Assembly (NCBI GenBank): GCA_041648505.1
Contig: JBAZOY010000003.1
Span: forward strand, 30,667-94,666
From: JBAZOY01 sp041648505
Lineage (GTDB): Bacteria > Desulfobacterota > Syntrophia > Syntrophales > CG2-30-49-12
Length of the DNA: 64,000 bases
Reading direction: 5' to 3'
Below the pieces are notes generated by a model that saw only the letters and a program-made list of their open reading frames with translations, searched no databases and was not told where the DNA came from. Of the stretch, positions 42,852-51,902 are shown in pieces (the first letter of the stretch is position 1; every line of letters starts with the position of its first letter). The position numbers were made by a program, and so were the translations under genes.

Positions 42852-44459
42852 CCGGAGATTCATGGTTCTTTCATTCTCACCTTTCATTACCAGCGCATTC
42901 GCCACCATTTCGTGGATACCGGTAACTTCGACTCCCGGAGCCCAGTAATCACAAAGAGGAATGAGTGTAGCCCTGTCGATCGCGCACATACAGGCAAGGC
43001 GGTTCACGCCGTGTTTCTCCTGGACATACCTGACGGCATTTCCCCTAGGAAACCCCCCGCGTAGCCTCATATCCATGTTTTCGTCAGTACCCAAACCAGC
43101 CCCGCCTCCACAGCAGAAGGTCTGTTCCCGGATAGTATTTTCCGGCATGTCATAGAAATTGTCGCAGACATTTCGTATAACATACCGCGGTTCTTCAAAT
43201 ATCCCCATAGCCCTTGCAGGATTACACGAGTCATGGAAGGTCACGATCAGGTCCTCGTTTCTGCTGGGATCTAATTTCAATTTATTGTGCCGTATAAGAT
43301 CGGCAGTAAATTCCATGATATGAACCATTTTTGTGGATTTTGCATTTTCAAACTTTGTGCCTGTAATAGGAGAGACCGGCTCCTCAAGAAAATCGGCAGG
43401 ACCGTTCATCGTATCCATATACTGATGCATGACCCTCCACATATGACCACACTCTCCCCCTATGATATATTTTACTCCTAATCTTTTTGCCTCGGCGTAT
43501 ATCTTGGCGTTGAGCCTCTTGATCATTTCATGCGAGGTAAATAACCCAAAATTACCACCTTCAGAAGCGTATGTGCTCCACGTATAGTCAAGCCCCAATT
43601 CATGGAAGAGCATCATATATCCCATACACGTGAAAGTGCCTGGATCACCGAAATAATCACCCGAGGGTGTTACAAACAGAATCTCGGCTCCCTTTTTGTT
43701 AAGAGGGACATCTATTTTGATACCCGTTAGAGTTTCTATATCCTCGGCAAAAAATTCGAGCGTATCCTTGAATCCGTGGGGCTGAATCCCCAGATGATTT
43801 CCCGTTCTAAAGCAATTTGATACCGGTTCCATGGCCCAGTTGATACCTAATCCGAGAAGATGGAGTAATTCCCTGCCCATCATTGTTATCTCTGCGGTAT
43901 CAATTCCGTAAGGACAAAAAACTGAACAACGGCGACATTCAGTACACTGATAAAAGTAATAAAACCACTCTTTTATAACGTCTTGAGTAAGTTCTCTTGC
44001 CCCGGCCAGCCTTCCTAAGAGCTTGCCTACCGCGGTAAAATCATTCCGATATATCGACCGGAGAAGTTCTGCCCTTAGCACAGGCATATTTTTGGGATCC
44101 CCGGAACCGATAAAGAAGTGACACTTATCAGCACAGGCACCACATCTTACGCATATATCCATGAATAGCTTAAAAGAACGATATTTCTCAAGCCGTTCCT
44201 TCATACCTTCCAGGATAATCTCCTTCCAGTTTTCCGGCAATTTCCAGTCTTCATCCATGGGCGACCACTCTCTCGGATTAGGCATATCAAGGACCTTAAG
44301 ATTTTTTGCCTTTCCCGGATAGCAATAGGTGCCCGGCTTGAATTCAACAGGGGTGTCCATCCACCCTTTTCGAGGTGGCTTATGGTCTATCCGCATTAAT
44401 TCATCCGGTTTAGGCATGTGTGCCAACTCTGCTGCTGACGTCAACTCTTCTGATGACAT
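42783..44459 (-). CDS. dsrK: DsrK, HdrD-like catalytic subunit of DsrMKJOP
   Basis: 558 residues. Cytoplasmic HdrD-type iron-sulfur protein that reduces the DsrC trisulfide or disulfide. Two [4Fe-4S] motifs (CVRCGACADKCH and CTECRRCSVFCPYG) and two CCG domains with FHDSCNPAR and the characteristic FCCGGGAGLG, which hold the non-cubane catalytic cluster. The C-terminus is extended by a repetitive PLPGKED and PRPGKED stretch created by the 24-27 bp repeats. It starts 2 bp after dsrM behind AAAGGAG. Confidence 0.96.
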   Translation of the reverse strand: MSSEELTSAAELAHMPKPDELMRIDHKPPRKGWMDTPVEFKPGTYCYPGKAKNLKVLDMPNPREWSPMDEDWKLPENWKEIILEGMKERLEKYRSFKLFMDICVRCGACADKCHFFIGSGDPKNMPVLRAELLRSIYRNDFTAVGKLLGRLAGARELTQDVIKEWFYYFYQCTECRRCSVFCPYGIDTAEITMMGRELLHLLGLGINWAMEPVSNCFRTGNHLGIQPHGFKDTLEFFAEDIETLTGIKIDVPLNKKGAEILFVTPSGDYFGDPGTFTCMGYMMLFHELGLDYTWSTYASEGGNFGLFTSHEMIKRLNAKIYAEAKRLGVKYIIGGECGHMWRVMHQYMDTMNGPADFLEEPVSPITGTKFENAKSTKMVHIMEFTADLIRHNKLKLDPSRNEDLIVTFHDSCNPARAMGIFEEPRYVIRNVCDNFYDMPENTIREQTFCCGGGAGLGTDENMDMRLRGGFPRGNAVRYVQEKHGVNRLACMCAIDRATLIPLCDYWAPGVEVTGIHEMVANALVMKGENERTMNLRGEPLPGKEDEPRPGKEDNENAW

Positions 44460-44461
44460 AT

Positions 44462-45454
44462 CTACTCCTTTTCCACTGGTATCCCAACCGCTTTCATCTT
44501 GTCTCTAAATTCGTCCTCATATTCTTCGTATGTATGAACCTTGACCGGGCTATTCCACGGATTGATGTGCCTTTTCATCCGGTTGTTATTCGCCAGATTC
44601 CTCGTCGGACTGAGGAATACCCCCCCCATGTGCATCAGTTTACTGAAGGGGATATACATGAGCAGGACACTGACTAAAAACAGGTGAATGTAAAAGGGGA
44701 GTCCTATCCCCCCGGGTACAACAGGATGAAAACTGACCAACCCTATGGCCAACTCCTTCACCTTTAAAATATCTACCTTAAAATAATGCCGCATGAGGAA
44801 GCCGGATAGAGCCACACCGATAATCAGAAAAAGGGGAAAGTAGTCAGCAGCAAGGGAAATGTAACGAAGCTGGGGAATAAAAACTCGTCTGAGGAAAAGA
44901 TAGGTTACAGCAGCGAGCATGATTAAACCGCTTAAGTAAAACACAGGCACTCCTATCTCAAACATTCCGTCAATACGCGAGGAAAGTTCCACGAAACGCG
45001 GCACCGGTTCCGTAAAAAACCTCATATGCCTGATAAGAATGACTAGAAACGACCAATGAAAGGCAAGCCCTGCCAGCCAAAGCCACTTGGCTCCCCCGTA
45101 TAGAAGTCTCGGATCATTTCTCAACTCAACCTTTGTGTTTCTGAAGAGGGAGCGGAAAAGAAATACTTCCAAAGCCATTCTTACTAGAACACCCCTTGTG
45201 TTTGATGGACTCTCGATGTTGTTTGACTTGATCCACGGCAGAGATTTTTGCTGTCCACATACCGTAGTTATGCGGAAGGGGACGGGTGATCTTGCCCATC
45301 TCACGACGCGACTTATAACCCCTACAATAAATACTATCAAAGCTGCATAGGGTATAACAACGCCAAAGAGGATATTTAGCTTTCCCATTTCTACACCCAT
45401 GAAAGCAATAAAAGTTAGAATCAACACCGCAAAAAGAGAAAACCATACACCCAT
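44462..45454 (-). CDS. dsrM: DsrM, cytochrome b subunit of DsrMKJOP
   Basis: 330 residues, NarI-like membrane cytochrome b with about six helices and histidines suited to two hemes b (for example LAFHWSFLVILIRHMRFF and FYIHLFLVSVLLMY). It oxidises menaquinol and passes electrons to DsrK. It is the first gene of dsrMKJOP, with TAAGGAG ahead of the start and a 49-bp gap from the RsbRD-like gene that holds a short dyad. Confidence 0.95.
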   Translation of the reverse strand: MGVWFSLFAVLILTFIAFMGVEMGKLNILFGVVIPYAALIVFIVGVISRVVRWARSPVPFRITTVCGQQKSLPWIKSNNIESPSNTRGVLVRMALEVFLFRSLFRNTKVELRNDPRLLYGGAKWLWLAGLAFHWSFLVILIRHMRFFTEPVPRFVELSSRIDGMFEIGVPVFYLSGLIMLAAVTYLFLRRVFIPQLRYISLAADYFPLFLIIGVALSGFLMRHYFKVDILKVKELAIGLVSFHPVVPGGIGLPFYIHLFLVSVLLMYIPFSKLMHMGGVFLSPTRNLANNNRMKRHINPWNSPVKVHTYEEYEDEFRDKMKAVGIPVEKE

Positions 45455-45471
45455 TTGCCGACTCCTTACAT

Positions 45472-45487
45472 TTTAACCTAAGTTAAA
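45472..45487. promoter_or_regulatory. Short dyad before dsrM
   Basis: TTTAAC-CTAA-GTTAAA, a perfect 6-4-6 inverted repeat in the 49 bp between the RsbRD-like gene and dsrM, just upstream of the dsrM ribosome site. It is placed where a repressor site or an mRNA processing hairpin would sit. No matching -35/-10 pair was seen in this short gap. Confidence 0.3.
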
Positions 45488-45503
45488 CCCAAGAAGACTG
45501 GAT

Positions 45504-46043
45504 TCAGAGGCCATTAGCCTCCGTTTCTTCTTCCTGGGTTTCCGTTATCAGATTTGCCCTCTTAAGCAAACTGAAAGTCTTGTTTTTTACCTCATCTACC
45601 CTGATTTCGTAGATCTTCTCCCGACACTTCATATATACATCGAAGGCGATAAGGGCCAACTCGTCTATCCTGGATTCAAATTTTAACAGGTCCTCGTAAA
45701 GAAGACGATCTTCAATAATATCTCTTTTAAGCTCGGTTCTTATAACATTCTTTAACGAGAAGACAAAAGAAATAGCTTCTGAAGGAGAGAAGTCCTGAAC
45801 CGCCCTGATTCTGATAATCCTGTCCAGGAAAGGAGATATTTTCTCCGCACTAAAACCCTCGAGGAGTTCACCATAGAGAGGTTCTATCTCATGCAGGATC
45901 GTATATCCTACCGGATTAGCAAACCGGTTATCTTTCTTCTTAAAAAACTCCGCAGCATCATTAGGATAAGTCTCAAGGATCTTATCGATCCACTTTTCCA
46001 ATATAATAGCCTTCTTTTGTATCAGGAGATTCTTCAGCCCCAT
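45504..46043 (-). CDS. RsbRD N-terminal-domain protein
   Basis: 179 residues, mostly helical, resembling the RsbRD N-terminal globin-like sensor domain (LIQKKAIILEKWIDKILETY, FANPVGYTI, SPSEAISFVFSLK) without the STAS domain that normally follows. Proteins of this sort are often found just upstream of dsrM in sulfate reducers, so this is probably a conserved regulatory or sensory partner of the DsrMKJOP operon. The ligand and the mechanism are unknown. Confidence 0.8.
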   Translation of the reverse strand: MGLKNLLIQKKAIILEKWIDKILETYPNDAAEFFKKKDNRFANPVGYTILHEIEPLYGELLEGFSAEKISPFLDRIIRIRAVQDFSPSEAISFVFSLKNVIRTELKRDIIEDRLLYEDLLKFESRIDELALIAFDVYMKCREKIYEIRVDEVKNKTFSLLKRANLITETQEEETEANGL

Positions 46044-46067
46044 ACCCTTATACTCGCACCTCGCGGA

Positions 46068-46460
46068 TTAAATTTCGAGATCAATCTCTGGCCCATGCGC
46101 CAGGGTATTTCTTATTATACAATTTTGTCCTGCCCTCAACACAGCAGCAGTCCTCGGTCCAGGATCCTGAGGGAGAGAAATATCTCCCACAATATGGGAG
46201 ATTCGTTTCTTGTTATCCTCATCAGTTATCTGAAAAGTTACATTCAACTCCATCCCCTCGTAAGGGATTTTAGATGTCTGGCAGTACTTAACTATATGAG
46301 CACTAACACATGATCCGATGGATGCTACAAGAAGTTCAGCCGGTGAAGGCCCCTCATCAGCTCCACCATCACCTTTTCCCATGTCCACAAGAAAACGATG
46401 GCCACGGACACTGACAGAAAAACAAAGACCACTTTCATGTTTTATAGAAATGAGATCCAT
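46068..46460 (-). CDS. OsmC/Ohr-family protein
   Basis: 130 residues with the OsmC fold marks: PSPAELLVASIGSCVSAHI with the first catalytic cysteine and GQNCIIRNTLAHGPEI with the second near the C-terminus. OsmC proteins reduce organic peroxides or act on persulfides with two cysteines. Located between dsrC and the RsbRD-like gene; the 24-bp spacing to the latter suggests co-transcription. A role in sulfane-sulfur or oxidant handling during sulfite reduction is inferred. Confidence 0.85.
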   Translation of the reverse strand: MDLISIKHESGLCFSVSVRGHRFLVDMGKGDGGADEGPSPAELLVASIGSCVSAHIVKYCQTSKIPYEGMELNVTFQITDEDNKKRISHIVGDISLPQDPGPRTAAVLRAGQNCIIRNTLAHGPEIDLEI

Positions 46461-46554
46461 AACTGAATTACCATTTCAATTATCAGTTGACCGTGATTAA
46501 TTCCCCGCCTTTGTCGATAAACATAAACAACAATAAACGGTTAAAAACTAATTA

Positions 46555-46875
46555 TTATACGCAACCAGTCGGCTTGGAAAGCCCTGCCAGCTTACAGGCA
46601 CCTTTAGCCGGTCCTGAAGGAAAGAGCTCATAAATCTTCTTAAGAGTTAATCCTGTCTCCTTACACAGCTTTCTGATCATGGGGGCGATACCATACTGGG
46701 CATAGTAATCTCTGATGTAATCTATCAGTTTCCAATGCTCATCGGTAAGTTCTCCATCGATACCTTCTATAGAGGCGTAACCCTGTGCAAAATCTTTACT
46801 CCACTCATCAAGCGCCTGAAGGAAACCATCCTCATCAACTTCATAAGACTTTCCACCAATTTCTAAATTCGGCAT
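46555..46875 (-). CDS. dsrC: DsrC, sulfur-carrier protein of sulfite reduction
   Basis: 106 residues. It carries the sulfur intermediate as a trisulfide from DsrAB to DsrK. The flexible C-terminal arm has both redox cysteines, GACKLAGLSKPTGCV, ten residues apart, which separates true DsrC from TusE-like relatives. Only 20 bp from dsrN, so it is the last gene of dsrABDNC here; in many sulfate reducers dsrC lies apart from dsrAB. Ribosome site AAGGAGG. Confidence 0.97.
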   Translation of the reverse strand: MPNLEIGGKSYEVDEDGFLQALDEWSKDFAQGYASIEGIDGELTDEHWKLIDYIRDYYAQYGIAPMIRKLCKETGLTLKKIYELFPSGPAKGACKLAGLSKPTGCV

Positions 46876-46895
46876 ATCGTATTACCTCCTTCTTT

Positions 46896-48368
46896 TTAAT
46901 TATAATGGGCAAAAATACCCTCACAAAATGACGCGTCTTCCCTATCGTTAACTATTTCATTGCTATACGAAAGGGCCTGCTCAAATATGGCCCTGGCCCA
47001 CCCTTTTACTCCCGCGGTATGTAGATGAGAAAATAGAGCAAGGACATTCTTATAGCAAACACCATCCCTTTTCCCATTAATACCGTATCCACGTCTGACA
47101 TTAAGGGCTAAATTAAGATTTACTTCATTTCCATCAAGGATGCGGCAATAATGGAACTCATGACCATGTAATATCTCCCCTTTGGGGAAATAAGGATTAT
47201 CGCTATCAACTTCGAGAATTGTATACCCATGACCCTGAGGCCTTCTCTCCAGAGTGAAGCTCAGAGGAAAGACCCCTACCATGGGAAACGCCTTCTCACC
47301 CAAGATCAGCTTTTCCCCAAGATATATCAAACCACCACACTCTGCATAAACGGGAAGTCCTCTTTCAACTGCATTGCGGATCGATCTTAGAAAACCAACG
47401 TTAGCAGATAAAGAATCAGCATGGGTCTCAGGAAATCCTCCTCCAATGTAAAGAGCATCAACAGGGAGTAGCTCCTCATCGTCAAGGGCATTGCACTCCA
47501 CAATAGATGCCCCTAGTTCTTCGAGAGCTTCCAGATTATCCGGATAATAGAACCAGAAGGAAGAATCTCTGATGACACCAATTCGAGGTTTGCACGGTGT
47601 GCAAAGGGGCCGCCGCTTCTCCCTTTCCTCGTCAGGCTGGACTTCGTTCCTGCTCGAGTCAGAGATATATAGGGGAGAAGAGTCGCTCGCGATCTTCCAT
47701 ACTTTACCTATATCAATATATCCAGCTGCTATACCGGCAGCCTCATCTATGGCCCGGGTAAGTCCTGAGTGTTCCTGGGGTGGTACCAGACCCATATGCC
47801 TCCCCGGAAAAGTAGCTTTGATCTTAGGAACAGCACCTAATACGGGCACTCCACAATTTGCTTCTATAGCGGAACGCACTACAGATTCGTGGCGAGCACC
47901 TCCGATCCGATTTAAAATAACACCCTTTATGTCAACTTCAGGATCGAAATGTTGACAGCCAAGAATCATAGCGGCTACGGTACTTGTAGTCATAGAACAA
48001 TCTACTATCAATACCACCGGTGCTTGGAGCAGCTTGGCAAGCTCAGCCGTACTGTAACTTCCCTTCGGGTCCATACTATCAAAAAGGCCTCTGTTACCCT
48101 CTATCAAGGCACCATCGGTCTGCCTCACGCGGGTTGAAAAGGAAGACAGGACACCTTCTTTTTCCATCATGAAGATGTCCAGGTTGTAACATGTACGTCC
48201 CATTGCCATTCCAAGCCACGCGGCATCTATATAATCGGGACCCTTTTTAAAAGGAGCCAGATTCTTCCCCTCACGACGAAGGCAAGCCCCTACACCTACG
48301 GTTAAAAAGGTTTTACCTGAGCTGCCTCGCAATGCGGAGAAGATTACTCTGGGACTTACGATAACCAT
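46896..48368 (-). CDS. dsrN: DsrN, siroheme amidase related to CobB/CbiA
   Basis: 490 residues from ATG 48368 (MVIVSPRVIFSALRG), 7 bp after the dsrD stop; a longer reading overlaps dsrD. Cobyrinate a,c-diamide synthase family: P-loop LRGSSGKTFLTVGV, glutamine amidotransferase domain with nucleophile Cys in VYAECGGLIYLGE and the partner region LHGHEFHYCRI. In this position the protein is taken to be DsrN, which amidates siroheme to the form used by DsrAB. A true cobalamin enzyme cannot be excluded, but no other cob genes are present. Confidence 0.9.
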   Translation of the reverse strand: MVIVSPRVIFSALRGSSGKTFLTVGVGACLRREGKNLAPFKKGPDYIDAAWLGMAMGRTCYNLDIFMMEKEGVLSSFSTRVRQTDGALIEGNRGLFDSMDPKGSYSTAELAKLLQAPVVLIVDCSMTTSTVAAMILGCQHFDPEVDIKGVILNRIGGARHESVVRSAIEANCGVPVLGAVPKIKATFPGRHMGLVPPQEHSGLTRAIDEAAGIAAGYIDIGKVWKIASDSSPLYISDSSRNEVQPDEEREKRRPLCTPCKPRIGVIRDSSFWFYYPDNLEALEELGASIVECNALDDEELLPVDALYIGGGFPETHADSLSANVGFLRSIRNAVERGLPVYAECGGLIYLGEKLILGEKAFPMVGVFPLSFTLERRPQGHGYTILEVDSDNPYFPKGEILHGHEFHYCRILDGNEVNLNLALNVRRGYGINGKRDGVCYKNVLALFSHLHTAGVKGWARAIFEQALSYSNEIVNDREDASFCEGIFAHYN

Positions 48369-48375
48369 CTCTTTT

Positions 48376-48630
48376 CTATTCTTCTTCCTTACGACTCGAC
48401 TCTTCTTCTCCGTGTTGCACTCCCGCACCCTTGAGTCCTATCATTGTAGTGGAGCCGCTTGACCAGTACTCGAGAATTCCTTCAGATACCATCGAATTGA
48501 CGAGCTTTTTTACTTCCCTTGGTTTTCTGTCAGGAAAGATGTGGTTGAAGTCACTCAGATAGAACTTCGTTTTTGTCTTCTTCTCCTTCAATGTCTCGAC
48601 GATAAGTTGCTTATCTTCTTCTATACCCAT
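48376..48630 (-). CDS. dsrD: DsrD, activator of dissimilatory sulfite reductase
   Basis: 84 residues from ATG 48630 (MGIEEDKQL), with GAGG seven bases upstream. Winged-helix fold protein with the conserved core FYLSDFNHIFPDRKPREVKK and EGILEYWSSGSTTMIGL. DsrD stimulates DsrAB activity and is a marker of organisms that run the pathway in the reductive direction. The acidic tail (EEESSRKEEE) is longer than usual. It lies 17 bp after dsrB. Confidence 0.96.
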   Translation of the reverse strand: MGIEEDKQLIVETLKEKKTKTKFYLSDFNHIFPDRKPREVKKLVNSMVSEGILEYWSSGSTTMIGLKGAGVQHGEEESSRKEEE

Positions 48631-48647
48631 TCTCACACCTCTTCTCT

Positions 48648-49763
48648 TTAAAATTTAAATTGTGTGCTGGTACGCCAGGTTGTATAAGCAAAACGGTAAT
48701 CGTCAATAAGGTGGTCTGAAAAGGGCAACCCCGTTTTCTCGAAGAACCTCTCCCAACCTATCCTCTCGGCCCAGTCACCGAGACGTTCATATTTTCTGGC
48801 GTCTTGTGCATAGCCGTTGAGAATTTTCTTGATTGCCTCAACCGTCGATGGCCAACGGGGAGGCTCATTGGGGATGAATGGAACCACAACCTTGGAAAAC
48901 TTCGGGGCACTTATCCTGTTTGAAAGTTTACCTCCTACCAGCAGTGCTACACCGCTTCCTTCCTCATCCGCCAAGGGCATACAGGGACACATGGTGTAAC
49001 AATTACCGCAGAACATACATCTTTCATTTTTAACGGAAACACTCTTTTTGCCATCCACCGTAGCCGGCTTGATGGCTCCTGTAGGACATGCGGCAATGGC
49101 TAAAGGGATCTCGCACATATTTCCCAGGTTCTCATGGTCAAGCATGGGAGGTTTACGGTGAATACCCAAAATGGCGATATCAGAACAGTGAACAGCACCG
49201 CACATATTAAGACAGCAGGCCAGCGATACGCGAACCTGAGCGGGCAATTTCATGTTCTGGAAATCATCGTACAGTTCATCCATGACAGCCTTTACGACAC
49301 CCGAGGCGTCAATGGCCGGAGTATGGCAGTGAATCCAACCCTGAGTATGAACGATGTTGGTAACACAAGCTCCGGTACCACCACGCGGAAATTTATTTGA
49401 GCCACCAGCAAATTTCCTCTTTTCAAGGTCTTCCAGCAGCGGTTTTAATTTTGCCTCATTATCAACCATAAACTCGATATTATTACGTGTGGTCCATCTC
49501 ACATAACCGTCACAGTGCTTGTCGGCAATCTCGCATATCTCGCGTATATGCTGAGCGCTCATAAGCCGTGTGCCGCCTACCCTGACCGTATAGACCTTCT
49601 CACCAGTTTCTGACACATGCACGAGCACACCTGGTTGAAGTATGTCATGGTACAACCAGTTTCCAAAATTCCTCTTTATTACGGGGGGTAAAAACTCTTC
49701 ATAATTTCGCGGACCAATATCGGTAATTCTACCTTTTAACGGTTGCTTTGGATCATAGCCCAT
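48648..49763 (-). CDS. dsrB: DsrB, dissimilatory sulfite reductase beta subunit
   Basis: 371 residues. Siroheme-[4Fe-4S] sulfite/nitrite reductase domain with ACVTNIVHTQGWIHCH and the cluster segment VSLACCLNMCGAVHCSD; an inserted ferredoxin domain carries CMFCGNCYTMCPCMP. The functional siroheme of the enzyme lies mainly in this subunit. Starts behind AGGAGG, 12 bp after dsrA. Complete. Confidence 0.98.
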   Translation of the reverse strand: MGYDPKQPLKGRITDIGPRNYEEFLPPVIKRNFGNWLYHDILQPGVLVHVSETGEKVYTVRVGGTRLMSAQHIREICEIADKHCDGYVRWTTRNNIEFMVDNEAKLKPLLEDLEKRKFAGGSNKFPRGGTGACVTNIVHTQGWIHCHTPAIDASGVVKAVMDELYDDFQNMKLPAQVRVSLACCLNMCGAVHCSDIAILGIHRKPPMLDHENLGNMCEIPLAIAACPTGAIKPATVDGKKSVSVKNERCMFCGNCYTMCPCMPLADEEGSGVALLVGGKLSNRISAPKFSKVVVPFIPNEPPRWPSTVEAIKKILNGYAQDARKYERLGDWAERIGWERFFEKTGLPFSDHLIDDYRFAYTTWRTSTQFKF

Positions 49764-49775
49764 TTTTTAAGCCTC

Positions 49776-51083
49776 CTATTTCTGGTGTTTTTTCCTGAAT
49801 TCTTTAACATCCCGGTCCCATCCGCCTGGAACATCCTCTTCCTTCCAGAAGATGTAGGGGTTCGATCTCGGCTCTTTAATCATTCTGGGATCAGCTTTCA
49901 GATCTAAAGCCTTAAGGAATTTTGCAAAGCCTTCCCTCTGTATCATTTCACCGAGACGTTCACGGTTTTTACCCTCTTCAGACCACCAATCCCAAACCTT
50001 TTCGATCAAATCCTTGAGTTCATCGTATGGCTTTTCCATTTTCATAAAGGGGACGGTTAGGGTGGACATCTGGGCACCCTCTAAGATCGGTGCCTTGGCG
50101 CCAAACAGAATAGAGGCTCCTGTATCCTTTCCAATCCTTAAGGCTCTGGGCATCGTATTGATACAATGCATGCAGCGATTACACTCTTTATTGTTGATCT
50201 TAAGTTTCTTGCCATCCCACTCCATACAATTTGTGGGGCAGAGACCAATCACCTCTTTCTGGATATCAAACTTTCCCCAGTCACGGCCGGCATGAGCCCC
50301 TGCATTCGGCTTGAATTCACCCCCTACATAAGCCTTGACCGCTTCCTGATCAATACGTATATCGTCACGCCAGGTGCCGATGACTGACATGTCCGATCTG
50401 GCAATAGAGGCCACACAACCGTTGGGACAACCATCAAACTTAAACTTGAATTTATACGGAAACGCAGGTCTGTGTAACTCATCTTGATATTCGTTGGTAA
50501 GAGTATGGCACAGATTCTGGGTATCATAACAGGCGAACTCACAGCGGGCCTTTCCTATACAGCAATTTGGTGTTCTAAGATTGGAACCCGAACCACCAAG
50601 ATCCTGATTGAGATCGTGGGTCAAATCCCAGAATACTTCTTCCAACTGTGGTGTGGTTGTTCCCAGGAAAACGATATCACCAGTTGAGCCATGCATGTTT
50701 GTGAGGCCGCTACCCCTTTTCTCCCACACACCGATTAATTGCTTCAGGAAATCAGTTTTATAAAAATAACTGGAAGGCTGATTTACACGTATGGTGTGAA
50801 AATCTCTTACCGCCGGAAATTGTTCCGGCTGGTCGCAATATCTACCGATAACACCACCACCGTAACCAAACACACCCACAATACCGCCGTGTTTCCAGTG
50901 TCCCACCTTATCTTCGTAAGATAGTTCCATAAGGCCAAGAAGATCATCACAAACATCCTTCGGCGTCTGCAGATCGATGTCCGTTTTTTGTCTTGCTTCG
51001 TCCTGCTGTTTTATATCCGAGACAAAACTCGGCCATCTTCCTTTTTCTAACTCATCCATCATAGGAGTTTTACGCTTTCCCAT
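49776..51083 (-). CDS. dsrA: DsrA, dissimilatory sulfite reductase alpha subunit
   Basis: 435 residues from ATG 51083 (MGKRKTPMMDEL). An ATG six bases upstream lies directly against the GGAGGT ribosome site, so the inner one is preferred. Cluster-binding residues in CCIGKARCEFACYDTQNLC and FDGCPNGCVASIARSDM, and a ferredoxin domain with CPTNCMEWDG and CNRCMHCINTMP. With DsrB it reduces sulfite in a six-electron path ending on DsrC. It is the first gene of dsrABDNC. Confidence 0.98.
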   Translation of the reverse strand: MGKRKTPMMDELEKGRWPSFVSDIKQQDEARQKTDIDLQTPKDVCDDLLGLMELSYEDKVGHWKHGGIVGVFGYGGGVIGRYCDQPEQFPAVRDFHTIRVNQPSSYFYKTDFLKQLIGVWEKRGSGLTNMHGSTGDIVFLGTTTPQLEEVFWDLTHDLNQDLGGSGSNLRTPNCCIGKARCEFACYDTQNLCHTLTNEYQDELHRPAFPYKFKFKFDGCPNGCVASIARSDMSVIGTWRDDIRIDQEAVKAYVGGEFKPNAGAHAGRDWGKFDIQKEVIGLCPTNCMEWDGKKLKINNKECNRCMHCINTMPRALRIGKDTGASILFGAKAPILEGAQMSTLTVPFMKMEKPYDELKDLIEKVWDWWSEEGKNRERLGEMIQREGFAKFLKALDLKADPRMIKEPRSNPYIFWKEEDVPGGWDRDVKEFRKKHQK

Positions 51084-51180
51084 TAACATACCTCCGTTTT
51101 TTAATAATTTAAAATCCCCAATCTCTTCCTAGTCTTTTATATTTTGCTACTTAAAACTCTGTCACCTCCCTCAAAAAAAT

Positions 51181-51227
51181 TTAGCCAAACTAGGGGGCTA
51201 ACTATACCAATATCTCATATCTGTCAA
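51181..51227 (-). promoter_or_regulatory. Sigma-70-type promoter and dyad for dsrA
   Basis: On the minus strand TTGACA (51227-51222) and TATAGT (51206-51201) are 15 bases apart, a near-consensus pair with a short spacer. Directly after the -10 lies TTAGCC-N9-GGCTAA (51201-51181), a perfect 6-bp dyad followed by a run of T. The dyad may be an operator over the start point or a short attenuator hairpin. The leader to dsrA is about 110 bases. Confidence 0.55.
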
Positions 51228-51281
51228 GCGTTTATTGAAAAATTCACTCAACGCAAAACAAGTGCCTCCCGATTTAGTCAC

Positions 51282-51902
51282 CTATTTTCGAAAAGCTTTC
51301 AATTCCGCTAAAACATCGGGGTGCATCTCGTAGCCGTATTCTACTGCCTTGTCACAATGGTAGAGAGCCTTCTCGAACTCTCCCTTCTGTAAGTAGGCAA
51401 GAGAGAGGTTATTGTGAGCAACTGCAAAATTTGGCGCAATTTCAAGGGCTTTTTTACTGTTTTCGATACACTCTTCAATTTTTCCCTGAGAAAAATAGGC
51501 ACTTCCCAGGGTACTTAAAGCCTGAACGAACTTGGAATCCTTTTTTACCGCTTTCTTCAGCATATCAATCGCCTTCTCAACTTCCCCCATCTGAAGATAG
51601 GCAAATCCCATATTACCATAGGGAATAGCAATATCCGGTCTGAACTCCGTGACTTTACTGCAGAGTTCAATCCCCTTTTTCAGATCTCCTTTCTGGAAGT
51701 AGATTCCACTTAAGTTGATGTAAGCCTCTGCCAGACGGGGACTCTCCGCTATCGCCTCTTCAAACTCGAAGATTGCTTCATCCCATTTGCGCTGGCTTAA
51801 AAGTGCAATACCCAGGTTATAATGGGTAAGCGCACATGAAGGGTTTCCCTCTAAGCTTTTTCTCAGCTCCCTGATATACTCTTCGGTAAACACTTCATTC
51901 AT
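51282..51902 (-). CDS. TPR-repeat protein
   Basis: 206 residues made of about five tetratricopeptide repeats (LAEAYINLSGIYFQKGDLKK, IPYGNMGFAYLQMGEVEKA, VQALSTLGSAYFSQGKIEE, VAHNNLSLAYLQKGEFEKA). No signal peptide. A protein-binding scaffold; the partner is unknown. The start overlaps the 120-residue gene upstream by 4 bp, and its stop is 54 bp before the -35 of the dsrA promoter, so it is likely in the operon that begins with the ferredoxin at 52882. Confidence 0.85.
   Translation of the reverse strand: MNEVFTEEYIRELRKSLEGNPSCALTHYNLGIALLSQRKWDEAIFEFEEAIAESPRLAEAYINLSGIYFQKGDLKKGIELCSKVTEFRPDIAIPYGNMGFAYLQMGEVEKAIDMLKKAVKKDSKFVQALSTLGSAYFSQGKIEECIENSKKALEIAPNFAVAHNNLSLAYLQKGEFEKALYHCDKAVEYGYEMHPDVLAELKAFRK

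Noticed and set aside
46896..48368. Cobalamin biosynthesis locus
   Set aside because: Only one CobB/CbiA-like gene is present, between dsrD and dsrC, which is the usual place of dsrN; no other cobalamin genes are seen.
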